A stretch of DNA of 32,734 nt from Arenicellales bacterium (GCA_030754035.1 JASMBC010000011.1:1-32734), one strand, 5' to 3'. Shown: positions 8,254-16,699, numbered from the stretch's first letter. Numbers and translations: made by a program. Notes: generated by a model not told the origin, from the letters alone.

Positions 8254-9549
8254 ATGAACGACAAAAACAAACAGCTTTTTGACCAGGCCTGCGCGGTTAT
8301 TCCCGGTGGCGTTAATTCTCCGGTACGTGCTTTCAAATCAGTTGGTGGAACCCCGGTGTTTATTGACCATGCACGCGGTCCTTTGCTCTACGGTGCTGAC
8401 GGTCGAACTTATATCGATTATGTGGGCTCTTGGGGCCCGATGATCCTCGGCCATGCCGATCCAGATATCGTTGCCGCCGTGCAACACGCTGCCGAGCAGG
8501 GCTTGAGTTACGGCGCTCCCACCGCGCTGGAAACAGAACTGGCACAGCAGGTCTGTACTGCGGTACCGTCCATCGAACAGGTCCGTATGGTCAACTCGGG
8601 TACCGAGGCGACCATGAGCGCAATACGCCTGGCGCGTGGCTTCACCGGCCGCGATACCTTGGTTAAGTTCGAAGGCTGTTATCACGGCCATGCCGACAGC
8701 CTGCTGGTAAAAGCGGGTTCTGGTGCGCTGACCCTGGGTATACCGACCTCGCCCGGCGTGCCGGCCGATGTGGCACGCCATACACTCACTCTGGAATTCA
8801 ACAATACGGCGCAGCTGGAGCAGGTTTTTGCCGAATCCGGCGATGACATCGCTGCGGTTATCGTCGAACCCATTGCCGGGAACATGAACTGCATCGCCCC
8901 TCTGCCGGGGTTTCTCCAGGCCTTACGCGATGTTTGTGACCGCAGCGGATCGGTGCTGATTTTTGACGAAGTGATGACCGGGTTTCGGGTTGCGCCAGGA
9001 GGGGCGCAGTCGCTCTACGGCATCCGCCCCGACCTGACTACGTTGGGCAAGGTGCTTGGCGGTGGGTTGCCGGTGGGCGCTTTTGGCGGCAGGGCTGAGG
9101 TGATGGCGCAGCTCGCGCCGACTGGCCCGGTCTACCAGGCCGGCACTTTGTCAGGCAATCCGCTGGCGATGTCAGCCGGGATCGCGACTTTGAAGAAAAT
9201 TGCGGCGCCAGGATTTTTCGATGCCCTGACAGACAAAACCCGCGCTCTGATTTCGGGATTGGCAGCGGCAGCGCATGATGCCGGGGTTCCTTTGGCTACC
9301 GAGTCTGTGGGCGGAATGTTCGGCCTGTTTTTTACCGAACAGGATCGGGTGAGTTCTTTCGCCCAGGTGATGGCCTGTGATACCGTGCGCTTTGCGCACT
9401 TTTTTCACGGCATGCTTGATCACGGCGTGTATCTGGCGCCCTCGGCTTTTGAAGTGGGCTTTGTGTCGATCACCCATGGCGATGCTGAGATCAACGATAC
9501 CATCGAAGCCGCGCGCGCGGTTTTTGCGACACTCAACGCAAAAAGTTGA
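8254..9549 (+). CDS. hemL: Glutamate-1-semialdehyde 2,1-aminomutase
   Basis: 431 residues of a class III aminotransferase fold. Hallmarks are [11 protein letters not shown] near the N-terminus, [12 protein letters not shown], the cofactor-facing [10 protein letters not shown] (about 237-246) and the PLP Schiff-base lysine Lys266 in [15 protein letters not shown]. It converts glutamate-1-semialdehyde to 5-aminolevulinate, the committed haem precursor in bacteria using the C5 pathway. ATG 8254 follows CGGAG. A TATACT at 8222-8227 could be its -10 box, though no good -35 is seen. The last 17 bases overlap the end of the convergent DUF4870 gene. Confidence 0.97.
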   Translation: MNDKNKQLFDQACAVIPGGVNSPVRAFKSVGGTPVFIDHARGPLLYGADGRTYIDYVGSWGPMILGHADPDIVAAVQHAAEQGLSYGAPTALETELAQQVCTAVPSIEQVRMVNSGTEATMSAIRLARGFTGRDTLVKFEGCYHGHADSLLVKAGSGALTLGIPTSPGVPADVARHTLTLEFNNTAQLEQVFAESGDDIAAVIVEPIAGNMNCIAPLPGFLQALRDVCDRSGSVLIFDEVMTGFRVAPGGAQSLYGIRPDLTTLGKVLGGGLPVGAFGGRAEVMAQLAPTGPVYQAGTLSGNPLAMSAGIATLKKIAAPGFFDALTDKTRALISGLAAAAHDAGVPLATESVGGMFGLFFTEQDRVSSFAQVMACDTVRFAHFFHGMLDHGVYLAPSAFEVGFVSITHGDAEINDTIEAARAVFATLNAKS

Positions 9550-10090
9550 TCGAAAGGGGGTAGTGCGGAGGCAGGTTGACCGATGCGCGCCAGGCGTTGC
9601 GTATCACCGTCAGTATGTGGAAGACAGCCAGCAGCGCCAGCAGTATGAGGCCGACAAAAATAAAGACCAGTATCAACGCGGTGACATACAAGATACTCAT
9701 CGTCAGCGCAAAGTTCAGTGCGGCACGGCCGTGAGCATCAAGCCAGGGCGAGTGTCGCCGCCATGCCAGCCATGCCAGCCATGGCCCCAGCAGGTACCCC
9801 AGCGGCAGCCCTGCATAAGTCAGAAGTGCTGACAGATGCTGCACGCTGGCTCGCCAGTCTGCCAAGGCAGGTTTTGCCGTTGCTGCAGGTGACGGTTGGG
9901 CCACCCCGCGCACCAGGCCAATAATGCCAATCATCCCGGTCAGTGCGCTGAATACCAGGGCGAAAATAACGGCTGAGAAGGACACCAAGGGCAGGTTGGC
10001 ACTGCTCAGCAACAGCGCGGCAATGCCGCCCGTTGCCAGCACGGCCAGCGCGATACCAAGTGCGAGAAAGCCGATGCAGACAATTTTCAT
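9533..10090 (-). CDS. DUF4870 / Tic20-like membrane protein
   Basis: From ATG 10090 the protein has 185 residues; a start at 10108 would add six. Two N-terminal hydrophobic segments (about 3-27 and 35-58) are followed by a short polar linker. The DUF4870-type core has [14 protein letters not shown] and a [12 protein letters not shown] helix, then [21 protein letters not shown] and a last helix before RNAWRAS. This is a small inner-membrane protein family of unknown function. The C-terminus overlaps the convergent hemL end by 17 bases. The N-terminal two-helix extension is longer than the minimal DUF4870 unit. Confidence 0.75.
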   Translation of the reverse strand: MKIVCIGFLALGIALAVLATGGIAALLLSSANLPLVSFSAVIFALVFSALTGMIGIIGLVRGVAQPSPAATAKPALADWRASVQHLSALLTYAGLPLGYLLGPWLAWLAWRRHSPWLDAHGRAALNFALTMSILYVTALILVFIFVGLILLALLAVFHILTVIRNAWRASVNLPPHYPLSINFLR

Positions 10091-10142
10091 TGTAGAGCCT
10101 GCGAGCACAGGCAGCCCACAGGGTATATCAAACGAATAAGTG

Positions 10143-10169
10143 CGACAGGGCGGTTTGCGCCGCCTGTCG
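10143..10169 (-). terminator. Hairpin downstream of the cold-shock gene
   Basis: On the minus strand, just after the cold-shock stop, CGACAGGCGG (10169-10160) pairs with CCGCCCTGTCG (10153-10143), with one bulged base and a CGCAAA loop. Only a weak T-rich stretch follows (CACTTATT). Its strength and place suggest transcript end or 3' protection; termination is not certain. Confidence 0.5.
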
Positions 10170-10177
10170 AAGCCAGA

Positions 10178-10390
10178 TCAGTCGACGGGTGAAACGTCTT
10201 CCGCTGCAGGACCCTTATCGCGGGTCGTTAGGGTGAACTCAACACGCTGTCCTTCGTTCAGTGTTTTGAAGCCATCTCCTCTGATCTCTCGGTAGTGGAC
10301 GAATACGTCATCCCCACCTTCCAACTCAATAAAGCCAAAGCCTTTTCTTTCGTTGAACCATTTTACGGTTCCGGTTTGTCGTTCCGACAT
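10178..10390 (-). CDS. Cold-shock-domain protein (CspA family)
   Basis: 70 residues from ATG 10390, chosen because a textbook GGAGGAG ribosome site ends just upstream; the in-frame GTG at 10402 lies before that site. The single OB-fold has [16 protein letters not shown] with RNP1 (KGFGFI) and RNP2 (VFVHY). Family members bind single-stranded RNA or DNA and melt mRNA structure, some at low temperature and others constitutively. A good promoter lies upstream at 10461-10488, giving a leader of roughly 60 bases. That is shorter than the long thermosensing cspA leader, so cold induction is not evident. Confidence 0.95.
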   Translation of the reverse strand: MSERQTGTVKWFNERKGFGFIELEGGDDVFVHYREIRGDGFKTLNEGQRVEFTLTTRDKGPAAEDVSPVD

Positions 10391-10460
10391 GAACTCCTCC
10401 ACTATGGTGACTGCAACAATCCGGGTAGATGTGATCGCTCAGAGCACATCCCCCGCGCAC

Positions 10461-10488
10461 ATTGTATCCGTGTGGCGGTTGAACGCAA
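10461..10488 (-). promoter_or_regulatory. Sigma-70 promoter of the cold-shock gene
   Basis: On the minus strand TTGCGT (10488-10483) and TACAAT (10466-10461) are separated by 16 bases. An A/T-rich stretch (TTTTTAAAG) lies just upstream of the -35 as a possible UP element. It sits in the 102-bp gap between the cold-shock start and the nudC stop, giving the cold-shock gene its own transcript. Confidence 0.55.
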
Positions 10489-10492
10489 CTCT

Positions 10493-11455
10493 TTAAAAAT
10501 GTGTGGCGCCTGTATTTTCGCGTAACTTTCGCAGCGGAATAGTCGAGTGTCGGTCGAACCAGTCTTCAATGAGGCGAAAAGAGATCGAGATTGGCGGTGG
10601 CAGTACAAACAGACCTTGCTGCATGCGTGAGGTGATTTCATCACGATCCAGCCAAAACGCATGCTCGAGTTCCTGATCATTGAGGGTAATTTCTTCGCTT
10701 CCCGCCTGGGCGCTGTAACCCAGCATCAGCGAGCCGGGAAAGGGCCAGGGCTGGGACGAATGGTAATGGGCACTTAGCACCTCAACCCCGGTTTCTTCCA
10801 TGACTTCCCGGACCAGGGCTTGCTCAGCGCTTTCGCCGGGCTCGACAAAACCGGCAAGCGTTGAATACCGGTGTGCAGGCCACTCAGGTTTGCGCCCAAA
10901 CAGGGCGCGCTCGCCTTTTTCTACCAGGACAATAATCGCAGGATCGGTACGCGGGTAATGCTGTTCACCGCAACTGGCATGGGTACAGGCACGCACGTGC
11001 CCGCCGTGTTGCGATACGGTCTGGGCACCGCAGCGGCTGCAGTAAAGATGGCGTTGGTGCCATGCGGCCATGGCCCGCGCATAGGCGAGCAGAGTCGCCT
11101 TTGCACCATCTACCGTAGCGGCAAGCGCCCGTAACCCGGCAAAACCGCGCGTCTGGTGCGGGCGGGCGTTATCCAGCAGTACCGCAAAGTAGTCTTTGCT
11201 GTCCTCCCGACCCAGGTACACCCATGGTTCGCAGTAGCCGAAACGCTGTTGTGCTTCACTGCGAGTCAGTAGTGCCGGGTGTGCGCTACTGTTCTCTTCA
11301 TCAATGGCTATCTGCAGGTGGTGTACACCGATAAAACGCGCATTTTCACTCATTATGCGCTGCCCGAGATTTTCTTCATCAAGGCGCACCAATGCAGCAC
11401 GATCCAGCGCATGACTGGTCAGTAGATTCAGCCGGCTTTGTTGCAGATGGTCCAT
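10493..11455 (-). CDS. nudC: NAD(+)/NADH pyrophosphatase NudC
   Basis: 320 residues. An N-terminal NUDIX-like region is followed by a zinc ribbon with Cys139, Cys142, Cys157 and Cys162. The full Nudix box GX5EX7REUXEEXGU runs from Gly202 to Val224, and SQPWPFPGS (234-242) is the NADH-pyrophosphatase signature. The enzyme splits NAD(H) into NMN(H) and AMP, and in E. coli removes the NAD cap from RNA 5' ends. It is divergent from argS. Assignment is firm because both the zinc ribbon and the SQPWPFPxS motif are present. Confidence 0.95.
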   Translation of the reverse strand: MDHLQQSRLNLLTSHALDRAALVRLDEENLGQRIMSENARFIGVHHLQIAIDEENSSAHPALLTRSEAQQRFGYCEPWVYLGREDSKDYFAVLLDNARPHQTRGFAGLRALAATVDGAKATLLAYARAMAAWHQRHLYCSRCGAQTVSQHGGHVRACTHASCGEQHYPRTDPAIIVLVEKGERALFGRKPEWPAHRYSTLAGFVEPGESAEQALVREVMEETGVEVLSAHYHSSQPWPFPGSLMLGYSAQAGSEEITLNDQELEHAFWLDRDEITSRMQQGLFVLPPPISISFRLIEDWFDRHSTIPLRKLRENTGATHF

Positions 11456-11506
11456 TTGTGAGTAAGGGGTTGTGGACAGGTCTGCGCCAAGGGTACTACA
11501 GACCGC

Positions 11507-11535
11507 TTTGGTGAACGGCGCGCTTTGGTTAGAAT
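11507..11535 (+). promoter_or_regulatory. Possible argS promoter
   Basis: TTTGGT (11507-11512), 17 bases, then TAGAAT (11530-11535) lies about 80 bases before the preferred argS start in the nudC/argS divergent gap. The -10 is good and the -35 poor. Confidence 0.35.
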
Positions 11536-11613
11536 CGTGCTGTTCCTTGCCATGTACCGGTGCCAGTACACCCCGGTCGGCATATCTTCCCCACGGCTGC
11601 TGGTTTTCTGTTT

Positions 11614-13350
11614 ATGCGTAATGAAGTCTGTCAGTTGCTTCGTGATGCCCTGGCATCACTGATCCGCCAAGGTGTTCTGCCTGCCTCGGCCGATATCCCG
11701 ATTCAACTTGAACGGGCGCGAAAGGCAGGTTATGGCGACTATGCCAGCAACCTGGCGATGGTGCTGGCGAAACGGGCCGGCCTGAAGCCGCGCGATCTGG
11801 CCGAACAGCTTTGTGCCAACTTTCCGGCATCGTCCCTGGTGGTGCGTTCTGAAGTGGCCGGGCCGGGCTTTATCAATCTGTTTCTGGCCGCCGATGCCTA
11901 CCAGCAGTTGCCTGTGCAGATCCGCACCCAGGGCGAGGCCTATGGCACCAGCAGTGATGGGGCCGGGCAGCGGGTCATGGTGGAATTTGTCTCGGCGAAT
12001 CCGACTGGACCGTTGCACGTCGGACATGGTCGTGGGGCTGCGTACGGCGATGCCTTGGCCCGTGTTTTGCGTGCGGCGGGGTACGATGCCCTCAGCGAGT
12101 ACTATATCAACGATGCCGGACGACAGATGGATATCCTGGCCTTAAGTGTCTGGCTGCGCTATCTCGAACTGTGTGGTGAGACGGTATCTTTTCCACCGGC
12201 CGCTTACCAGGGCGATTATGTTTTCGATATCGCCGCTACGCTGCATCGTGAAGACAGTGAAAAATATCGTAGCGACGCCACGGCACTGCTGAGCTCGCTG
12301 CCCGACGATGACGATCAGGCACTGGACACGCTGATCAGCCGGGCACGCTCTGTGCTTGGTGACCCAGGATTTGTCCGGGTACACACTCTGGCCAGTGAGA
12401 CGCTGGTCGCGGATATCCGTGCCGACCTGACGAGTTTCGGTGTTGAATACCAGACCTGGTACTCGGAGCGCAGCCTGATCGACAGCGGCGCTGTGCAGCG
12501 CGCGATCGATGATCTCAAGGAGGGTGATTTTCTGTACCAGGATGGTGATGCCTGGTGGTTTCGCAGCAGCAACTTTGGCGACGAAAAAGATCGGGTGGTG
12601 TTGCGGGCTAACGGCAACCATACCTATTTCGCCACCGATATTGCCTACCACCGTGACAAGGTAGCGCGTGGTTTTGACCACGTCATCAACATCTGGGGCG
12701 CGGATCATCACGGTTACATCAAGCGGGTAAAGGCCTCACTGTCAGCACTTGGGATCGATCAGGCGGCTCTCACCGTGCTGTTGGTGCAGTTCGCGATACT
12801 TTATCGAGGCGGTGAAAAAGTCTCCATGTCCACGCGCAGCGGTGACTTTGTCACGCTGCGTGAACTACGCGAGGACGTCGGTCGTGACGCCGCGCGCTTT
12901 TTTTACGCTTTACGCAAACCTGATCAGCACATGGATTTTGACCTTGACCTGGCCAAGTCGCAGTCAAGCGATAACCCGGTGTATTACGTGCAGTATGCCC
13001 ACGCACGTATCTGCAGCGTGTTTCGCCAGCTTGATGAAAAAGGTATCCAGATCAACCTCGCCGAGGCGAACCATGGCCTGCTGATTGAGCCGCGTGAATC
13101 GGATCTGCTGCACAAACTCTCGCGTTACCCCGAGATCGTCGAGTCAGCCGCACGTGCCTATGAGCCTCACCAGGTCGCGTATTACCTGCGCGAACTGGCT
13201 AATGATTTTCATACCTACTACAACGCGCACCCGTTTATCGCGGCCGAACCCGACCTGCGCCTGGCGCGTTTGTCGCTGATTGATGCGGTCCGACAGGTGC
13301 TGGCCAATGCGCTGGCGCTGCTGGGGGTTACTGCGCCCGAGCGTATGTAG
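11614..13350 (+). CDS. argS: Arginyl-tRNA synthetase
   Basis: 578 residues from ATG 11614; a GTG at 11560 would add 18 that do not look like the family. The N-terminal Add-1 domain is followed by VEFVSANPTGPLHVGHGRG, with the HIGH-type motif at 135-138. The KMSK region is the diverged MSTRSGDFVTLREL text common in bacterial ArgS. The C-terminal anticodon-binding helical domain opens with YYVQYAHARICSVFRQ. It charges tRNA-Arg and, like other ArgS enzymes, needs tRNA for amino-acid activation. The SPOR-domain gene starts four bases after the TAG stop, so the two are probably co-transcribed. Confidence 0.97.
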   Translation: MRNEVCQLLRDALASLIRQGVLPASADIPIQLERARKAGYGDYASNLAMVLAKRAGLKPRDLAEQLCANFPASSLVVRSEVAGPGFINLFLAADAYQQLPVQIRTQGEAYGTSSDGAGQRVMVEFVSANPTGPLHVGHGRGAAYGDALARVLRAAGYDALSEYYINDAGRQMDILALSVWLRYLELCGETVSFPPAAYQGDYVFDIAATLHREDSEKYRSDATALLSSLPDDDDQALDTLISRARSVLGDPGFVRVHTLASETLVADIRADLTSFGVEYQTWYSERSLIDSGAVQRAIDDLKEGDFLYQDGDAWWFRSSNFGDEKDRVVLRANGNHTYFATDIAYHRDKVARGFDHVINIWGADHHGYIKRVKASLSALGIDQAALTVLLVQFAILYRGGEKVSMSTRSGDFVTLRELREDVGRDAARFFYALRKPDQHMDFDLDLAKSQSSDNPVYYVQYAHARICSVFRQLDEKGIQINLAEANHGLLIEPRESDLLHKLSRYPEIVESAARAYEPHQVAYYLRELANDFHTYYNAHPFIAAEPDLRLARLSLIDAVRQVLANALALLGVTAPERM

Positions 13351-13353
13351 GTA

Positions 13354-13974
13354 ATGGCCCGCAACTCGCACAGAAAAAAGAACTCCGGCGGCGCTCGTTT
13401 TGGCCATGACCTGGTGATGCTGCTGGTGGGTGTTGCCGTGGGATCGATCAGCACCTTGCTTTACCAGGGCGCTACCAGCGGAGATCCGGATCGTCTGGGC
13501 GCGGGTATCAGCCAGTTACTGCGCGAATCGCGCGACAGTGTCCGGGACAGCGCACCGGCATCGTCAACGGCTGCCAAGAGTCCAGCACCGGCACGCACCA
13601 GTTTTGATTTTTACACTGTGCTGCCGGAGATTGAGCGCGTGATTCCCGAGACCGGCGCCTTCGAAACCGCGCCCGCAACCCCAAAGAGCCAGTCGATGCC
13701 TGCTGAGTCAAAAAGCAAGGCTTCGCCGGGGGGTTTTTATATGCTGCAGGCGGGCGCGTACAACGATCCGGGACAGGCCGAGCGCATGAAGGCTCGCCTG
13801 GCCTTGGCAGGTTTTGAGCCCAGTGTTCAGCATATCTCGGTACAGGGGCGAGGCGATTTCTACCGTGTGCGGGTAGGCCCTTACCCGTCCATGGACCTTA
13901 TGGAAACCGCTAATCGTCGATTAGCGAAAATGAAGATCAAGGCGCTGCGCCTGAAGGTATCACGCAAACCCTGA
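13354..13974 (+). CDS. SPOR-domain cell-division protein (FtsN-like)
   Basis: 206 residues. A basic cytoplasmic start and one transmembrane helix (about 20-38) are followed by a Ser/Ala/Pro-rich linker containing FDFYTVLPE, a segment often seen in FtsN/DedD-like proteins. A C-terminal SPOR domain (about 127-203) includes FYMLQAGAYNDPGQAERM and YRVRVGPY. SPOR domains bind glycan strands stripped of stem peptides at the division septum, so the protein likely acts in the periplasm at midcell. It follows argS closely, as a SPOR gene follows argS in Pseudomonas. Whether this is the essential FtsN or a paralogue cannot be decided. Confidence 0.85.
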   Translation: MARNSHRKKNSGGARFGHDLVMLLVGVAVGSISTLLYQGATSGDPDRLGAGISQLLRESRDSVRDSAPASSTAAKSPAPARTSFDFYTVLPEIERVIPETGAFETAPATPKSQSMPAESKSKASPGGFYMLQAGAYNDPGQAERMKARLALAGFEPSVQHISVQGRGDFYRVRVGPYPSMDLMETANRRLAKMKIKALRLKVSRKP

Positions 13975-13984
13975 TGCTTTTGAT

Positions 13985-15031
13985 CTATTGTCGTGCCTGT
14001 AGCCAGGCGGCAACCTTCGGTGGAATCTGTTGCTGGGCATGGCGGCTGACGTAGATGCCAATGTGCCCGCCGTCAAAAGCAAGTTCAGTGTAGTCGGTGC
14101 AGCCAGCGTGTTGTGCCAATGCCCGTGAAGCAGTGGCGGGCACCAGATGATCTGCCAATGCGTAAACGTTCAGTATCGGGCAGCGTATGTCGTCCAATCG
14201 GACCGCCCGCCCGCCCAGCACCATCTGGCCTTTGACCAGGCTGTTACGTTGAAACAGCATCGTGAGAAAATCGGCAAAGGCCCGACCTGCCTGGTCGGGA
14301 CTGTCAGCGATCCAGTGTTCCATGCGCGCAAAAGTTTGTAGTCGATCGTGGTCATCTGCCAGGTCCGCAAGGTCGAGAGCTTTCTTTCCGCCCAGGCGAA
14401 AGGGCTGCAGGGCGACGAACAGCGCATTGAGAAAGGCGCCGGGCACGTTGCCATAGCAACTGACCATCCGCTCAACGTCTACGCCTCGTACCCAGCGCGA
14501 CAGTAGATTGTCCTCGGTGTGAAAATCCACCGGGGTCACCATAGTGATCAGGTTTCGCACCTTGTGGGTAAACAGTGCGCTGTAGCACAAGCTGAAGGTG
14601 CCGCCCTGGCATACGCCCAGCAGGTTAACAGTGGTCTCATGGCGCACGGTACAGGCGGCATCGACGCATTGATCCAGCATGTCACAGATGTAATCAGCGA
14701 GAGTTGTATTCTGGTCATCCCGGTCGGGATCAGTCCATTCCACCAGAAACACGTCGAGCCCAGCATCCATCAGCCGGGCGATGATCGAGCGTTGTGGCTC
14801 AAGGTCGAGCACCCAGGGCCGATTGACCAGAGCATAGACAATCAGCACCGGGCAGGACTGGGCACGTTCGGGCCCGCTACCGTAACGCAGAAGTCGAAAG
14901 CCCGGCCCGGAAAAAACCGTCTCGTGTGGGCTGGTGCCAATCTCGGGAACACCCAGTTGCGCCAATTGCGCCAGGCTGCGAGCCAGCCGCGCAGCCAGCA
15001 TCTGGATAGATTTGTCGGATGTGTTGGTCAT
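13985..15031 (-). CDS. phaC: Class III PHA synthase catalytic subunit PhaC
   Basis: 348 residues, the length of class III synthases. The lipase-like box is GVCQGG with nucleophile Cys141, with Asp294 in ALADHLVP and His323 in GGHIGIYV. These three lie exactly eight residues before Cys149, Asp302 and His331 of Allochromatium vinosum PhaC. The enzyme polymerises 3-hydroxyacyl-CoA, mainly 3-hydroxybutyryl-CoA, on the granule surface and requires PhaE. Its ATG overlaps the phaE stop by four bases (15028-15031), so the subunits are translationally coupled. Order is phaE then phaC, the reverse of A. vinosum. The 3' end is convergent with the SPOR gene. Confidence 0.96.
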   Translation of the reverse strand: MTNTSDKSIQMLAARLARSLAQLAQLGVPEIGTSPHETVFSGPGFRLLRYGSGPERAQSCPVLIVYALVNRPWVLDLEPQRSIIARLMDAGLDVFLVEWTDPDRDDQNTTLADYICDMLDQCVDAACTVRHETTVNLLGVCQGGTFSLCYSALFTHKVRNLITMVTPVDFHTEDNLLSRWVRGVDVERMVSCYGNVPGAFLNALFVALQPFRLGGKKALDLADLADDHDRLQTFARMEHWIADSPDQAGRAFADFLTMLFQRNSLVKGQMVLGGRAVRLDDIRCPILNVYALADHLVPATASRALAQHAGCTDYTELAFDGGHIGIYVSRHAQQQIPPKVAAWLQARQ

Positions 15032-15861
15032 CGTTGGCGGCTGCCCGGGGTGGCTTTTGCGTCTTGCGCTTTTTTCTTGATCACCTTTTTTCGGACCCCT
15101 TGGGTTTCAGCGGGTACTGTTTTCTGCGCACGCGCTCGAGCAGTCTGTTTTGTGACTTTCTTTTTGGCTGGTTTCTTTTTTGATGGCTTTGGTCGTGCGC
15201 GAGTTTTCTTTGTTGCTGCGGGAGAGCTCGCGCTATCGCGACCGTGCGACTCGCGCAATGCCTCAAGATCGGCCCGCAGATTGGCCTCGCGCGAGTGGGC
15301 CTCGGCGAGCGCTTGTCTTAGTTGTTGTGGGTCATCGGGTGGGGGTTCGTTGCCGATCCCACAGGCGAGGTGCAGCGCCACCTGCGCATTGATCAGTTCG
15401 CTGACAAGCCCAGCATAGTGGTCACTTCGGGCCTGTTCGGCAAAAGCCTGTTCACCGTAGTAGATCCATCGATCGTAACTTACCCGCAGGTCATCCGGGA
15501 TTTCATTGATTGTCTGTGCGTCACATAGCCGATTCCAAGCTTCAATACCGATCTTAAGCCAGGCCTGCTGTAGCGCGGCCAACGCTTCCTGGTAGCGTGT
15601 CGCTGCTACTCCCCCACGATCTGTGTCCACAGTATTGGGCGAGACGCCGCCGGGCCATGGGTTGGCCATGAACGCAAGACCCGGGGCTTGCGCTGTTCTG
15701 GCCGTGGCGCGAGTTGGGCTACTAAAAGCCTGGAGCCAGTCGCCAAGATCAGGCAGCGGTCGTGCGCCGGATGCGCGCTCAGCATGGCTAAGTGCAGCGG
15801 CAAACTGCGACTGCAGTTGCGCCAGAGCCTGTGTCCAGTCAGTTGGGGGGGTCGAATTCAT
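15028..15861 (-). CDS. phaE: Class III PHA synthase subunit PhaE with histone-like tail
   Basis: 277 residues. The central region (about 85-170) has the PhaE pattern RYQEALAALQQAW, then the DRWIYYGEQAFAEQARSDHY helix and LVSELINAQVALHL. A probable coiled coil follows at about 178-206 (QLRQALAEAHSREANLRADLE). Residues 211-277 are a very basic Lys/Ala/Pro-rich tail (17 Lys and 7 Arg of 67, only two acidic) with SKKKPAKKK-type repeats like histone H1, AlgP or PhaF. PhaE activates PhaC within the synthase complex. I know of no such tail on standard PhaE. It may bind DNA and tether granules to the nucleoid, which is inference. Confidence 0.88.
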   Translation of the reverse strand: MNSTPPTDWTQALAQLQSQFAAALSHAERASGARPLPDLGDWLQAFSSPTRATARTAQAPGLAFMANPWPGGVSPNTVDTDRGGVAATRYQEALAALQQAWLKIGIEAWNRLCDAQTINEIPDDLRVSYDRWIYYGEQAFAEQARSDHYAGLVSELINAQVALHLACGIGNEPPPDDPQQLRQALAEAHSREANLRADLEALRESHGRDSASSPAATKKTRARPKPSKKKPAKKKVTKQTARARAQKTVPAETQGVRKKVIKKKAQDAKATPGSRQR

Positions 15862-15991
15862 GAGGCGATTGTAGACTCTACCCGACGATGACGGGCCAGG
15901 TCATGGCAGATTGCAACGGCCTGACTGATGCACCGCACCAAGGAAAAATACTCGACTCAACAAAATAAAGGGTCAATAATATCATAATTAA

Positions 15992-16014
15992 ATTTATCTA
16001 AGTCTTTGATAAAT
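15992..16014. repeat. 7-bp inverted repeat in AT-rich phaE/phaP gap
   Basis: ATTTATC (15992-15998) and GATAAAT (16008-16014) form a perfect inverted repeat with a nine-base spacer. It lies inside a block of 25% GC (27 of 110 bases, 15961-16070) in otherwise GC-rich sequence, just upstream of the phaP promoter. It could be a regulator site or UP-like curved DNA. Confidence 0.35.
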
Positions 16015-16042
16015 AGGGAAATAAGGTATGTTTGAAAATAAT

Positions 16043-16084
16043 TGTTGCACTGCACAAAACAATCTGATATTGTGCAGTGCAACA
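16043..16084. promoter_or_regulatory. Probable PhaR operator: double inverted site over the phaP promoter
   Basis: A perfect 15-bp inverted repeat (16043-16057 and 16070-16084, 12-base spacer). Each arm contains TTGCACTGCACAA, itself a near-palindrome of two TGCA units. The same motif, with one base changed (TTGCATTGCACAA), recurs before phaR. PhaR-type repressors are known to bind TGC-rich sequences at phasin and phaR promoters. The repeat covers both the -35 and -10 of the predicted phaP promoter. Confidence 0.75.
16045..16073 (+). promoter_or_regulatory. Sigma-70 promoter of phaP
   Basis: TTGCAC (16045-16050), a 17-base spacer, then TATTGT (16068-16073) preceded by TGA, giving an extended -10. 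A start near 16080 leaves a leader of about 40 bases to phaP. Both boxes lie within the PhaR-type inverted repeat. Confidence 0.6.
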
Positions 16085-16121
16085 TTACATTAAACCCCCC
16101 AAAATCCAAGAGGATAAAATC

Positions 16122-16484
16122 ATGAATGCCAAGATCACCGAGTCGTATGAAAATGCCAGCAAGGCAGCTGGTGCGGTCGCCACCGACGCTGGCAAACTGG
16201 CCGTTAACAACCTGGAAAAACTGATCGAGCTACAGATGGGCGCAGCCCGGGTCTATGCCGACGCGATTCTCAGCAACGCCCGTGAAGCGCTGCAGGTCAA
16301 AGACGCCGATACCGCCCGTGTTTACTTCGAGAAGCAGCCTGAAGTGGTTCGCACCCTGGTGCAGCGGATAACTAAGGACTCCGGCGAAGCCCTCGAGCTT
16401 GGCCGTGCTTATGCCGACCAGGCGCAGGTGCTGTTTCGTAAGTCCGCCAATGAGTTTGGTGCCGCTGTTCAAAAGGAGGTCTAA
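16122..16484 (+). CDS. phaP: Phasin (PHA granule coat protein)
   Basis: 120 residues from ATG 16122, which follows AGAGG; an upstream in-frame start at 16077 falls inside the operator and is rejected. The protein is almost entirely amphipathic helix, with ENASKAAGAVATDAG, NNLEKLIELQMGAARVYADA and an EALELGRAYADQAQVLFRKS segment typical of the phasin family. Phasins coat PHA granules, set their size and number, and are made in step with polymer. The predicted PhaR double operator over its promoter gives the known circuit: polymer titrates PhaR away and phasin is induced. A strong hairpin follows the gene. Confidence 0.9.
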   Translation: MNAKITESYENASKAAGAVATDAGKLAVNNLEKLIELQMGAARVYADAILSNAREALQVKDADTARVYFEKQPEVVRTLVQRITKDSGEALELGRAYADQAQVLFRKSANEFGAAVQKEV

Positions 16485-16519
16485 GTCCTGCGCCGCTGGC
16501 GCATTAAAGTAGTGCATGC

Positions 16520-16549
16520 AGGGAGGGTCGGTGTAAACCGGTCCTCCCT
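16520..16549 (+). terminator. Strong hairpin after phaP
   Basis: AGGGAGGGTCGGT (16520-16532) pairs with ACCGGTCCTCCCT (16537-16549) through 13 pairs, including two G-T wobbles, with a GTAA tetraloop. Only TT follows, so it may partly terminate, or stabilise abundant phaP mRNA while letting some transcripts continue to phaA-phaB. Confidence 0.55.
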
Positions 16550-16699
16550 TTGCAGCATTCACTGGCCCGGTGACCGGTGTCACCACAATGTTTCAGTAGT
16601 GCTGTCAACATGTACCCGGGCCCCAGCGATATCCCCGCTGCGTTATGAAACCCAGGTGGGTGAATTCGCGCAAATGTTCCCCAGAAGGGAGGAGAACAC

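Noticed and set aside
9760-9785. CCATGCCAG-type tandem repeat
   Set aside because: It encodes the repeated WLAWLAW residues of the DUF4870 helix and needs no other explanation.
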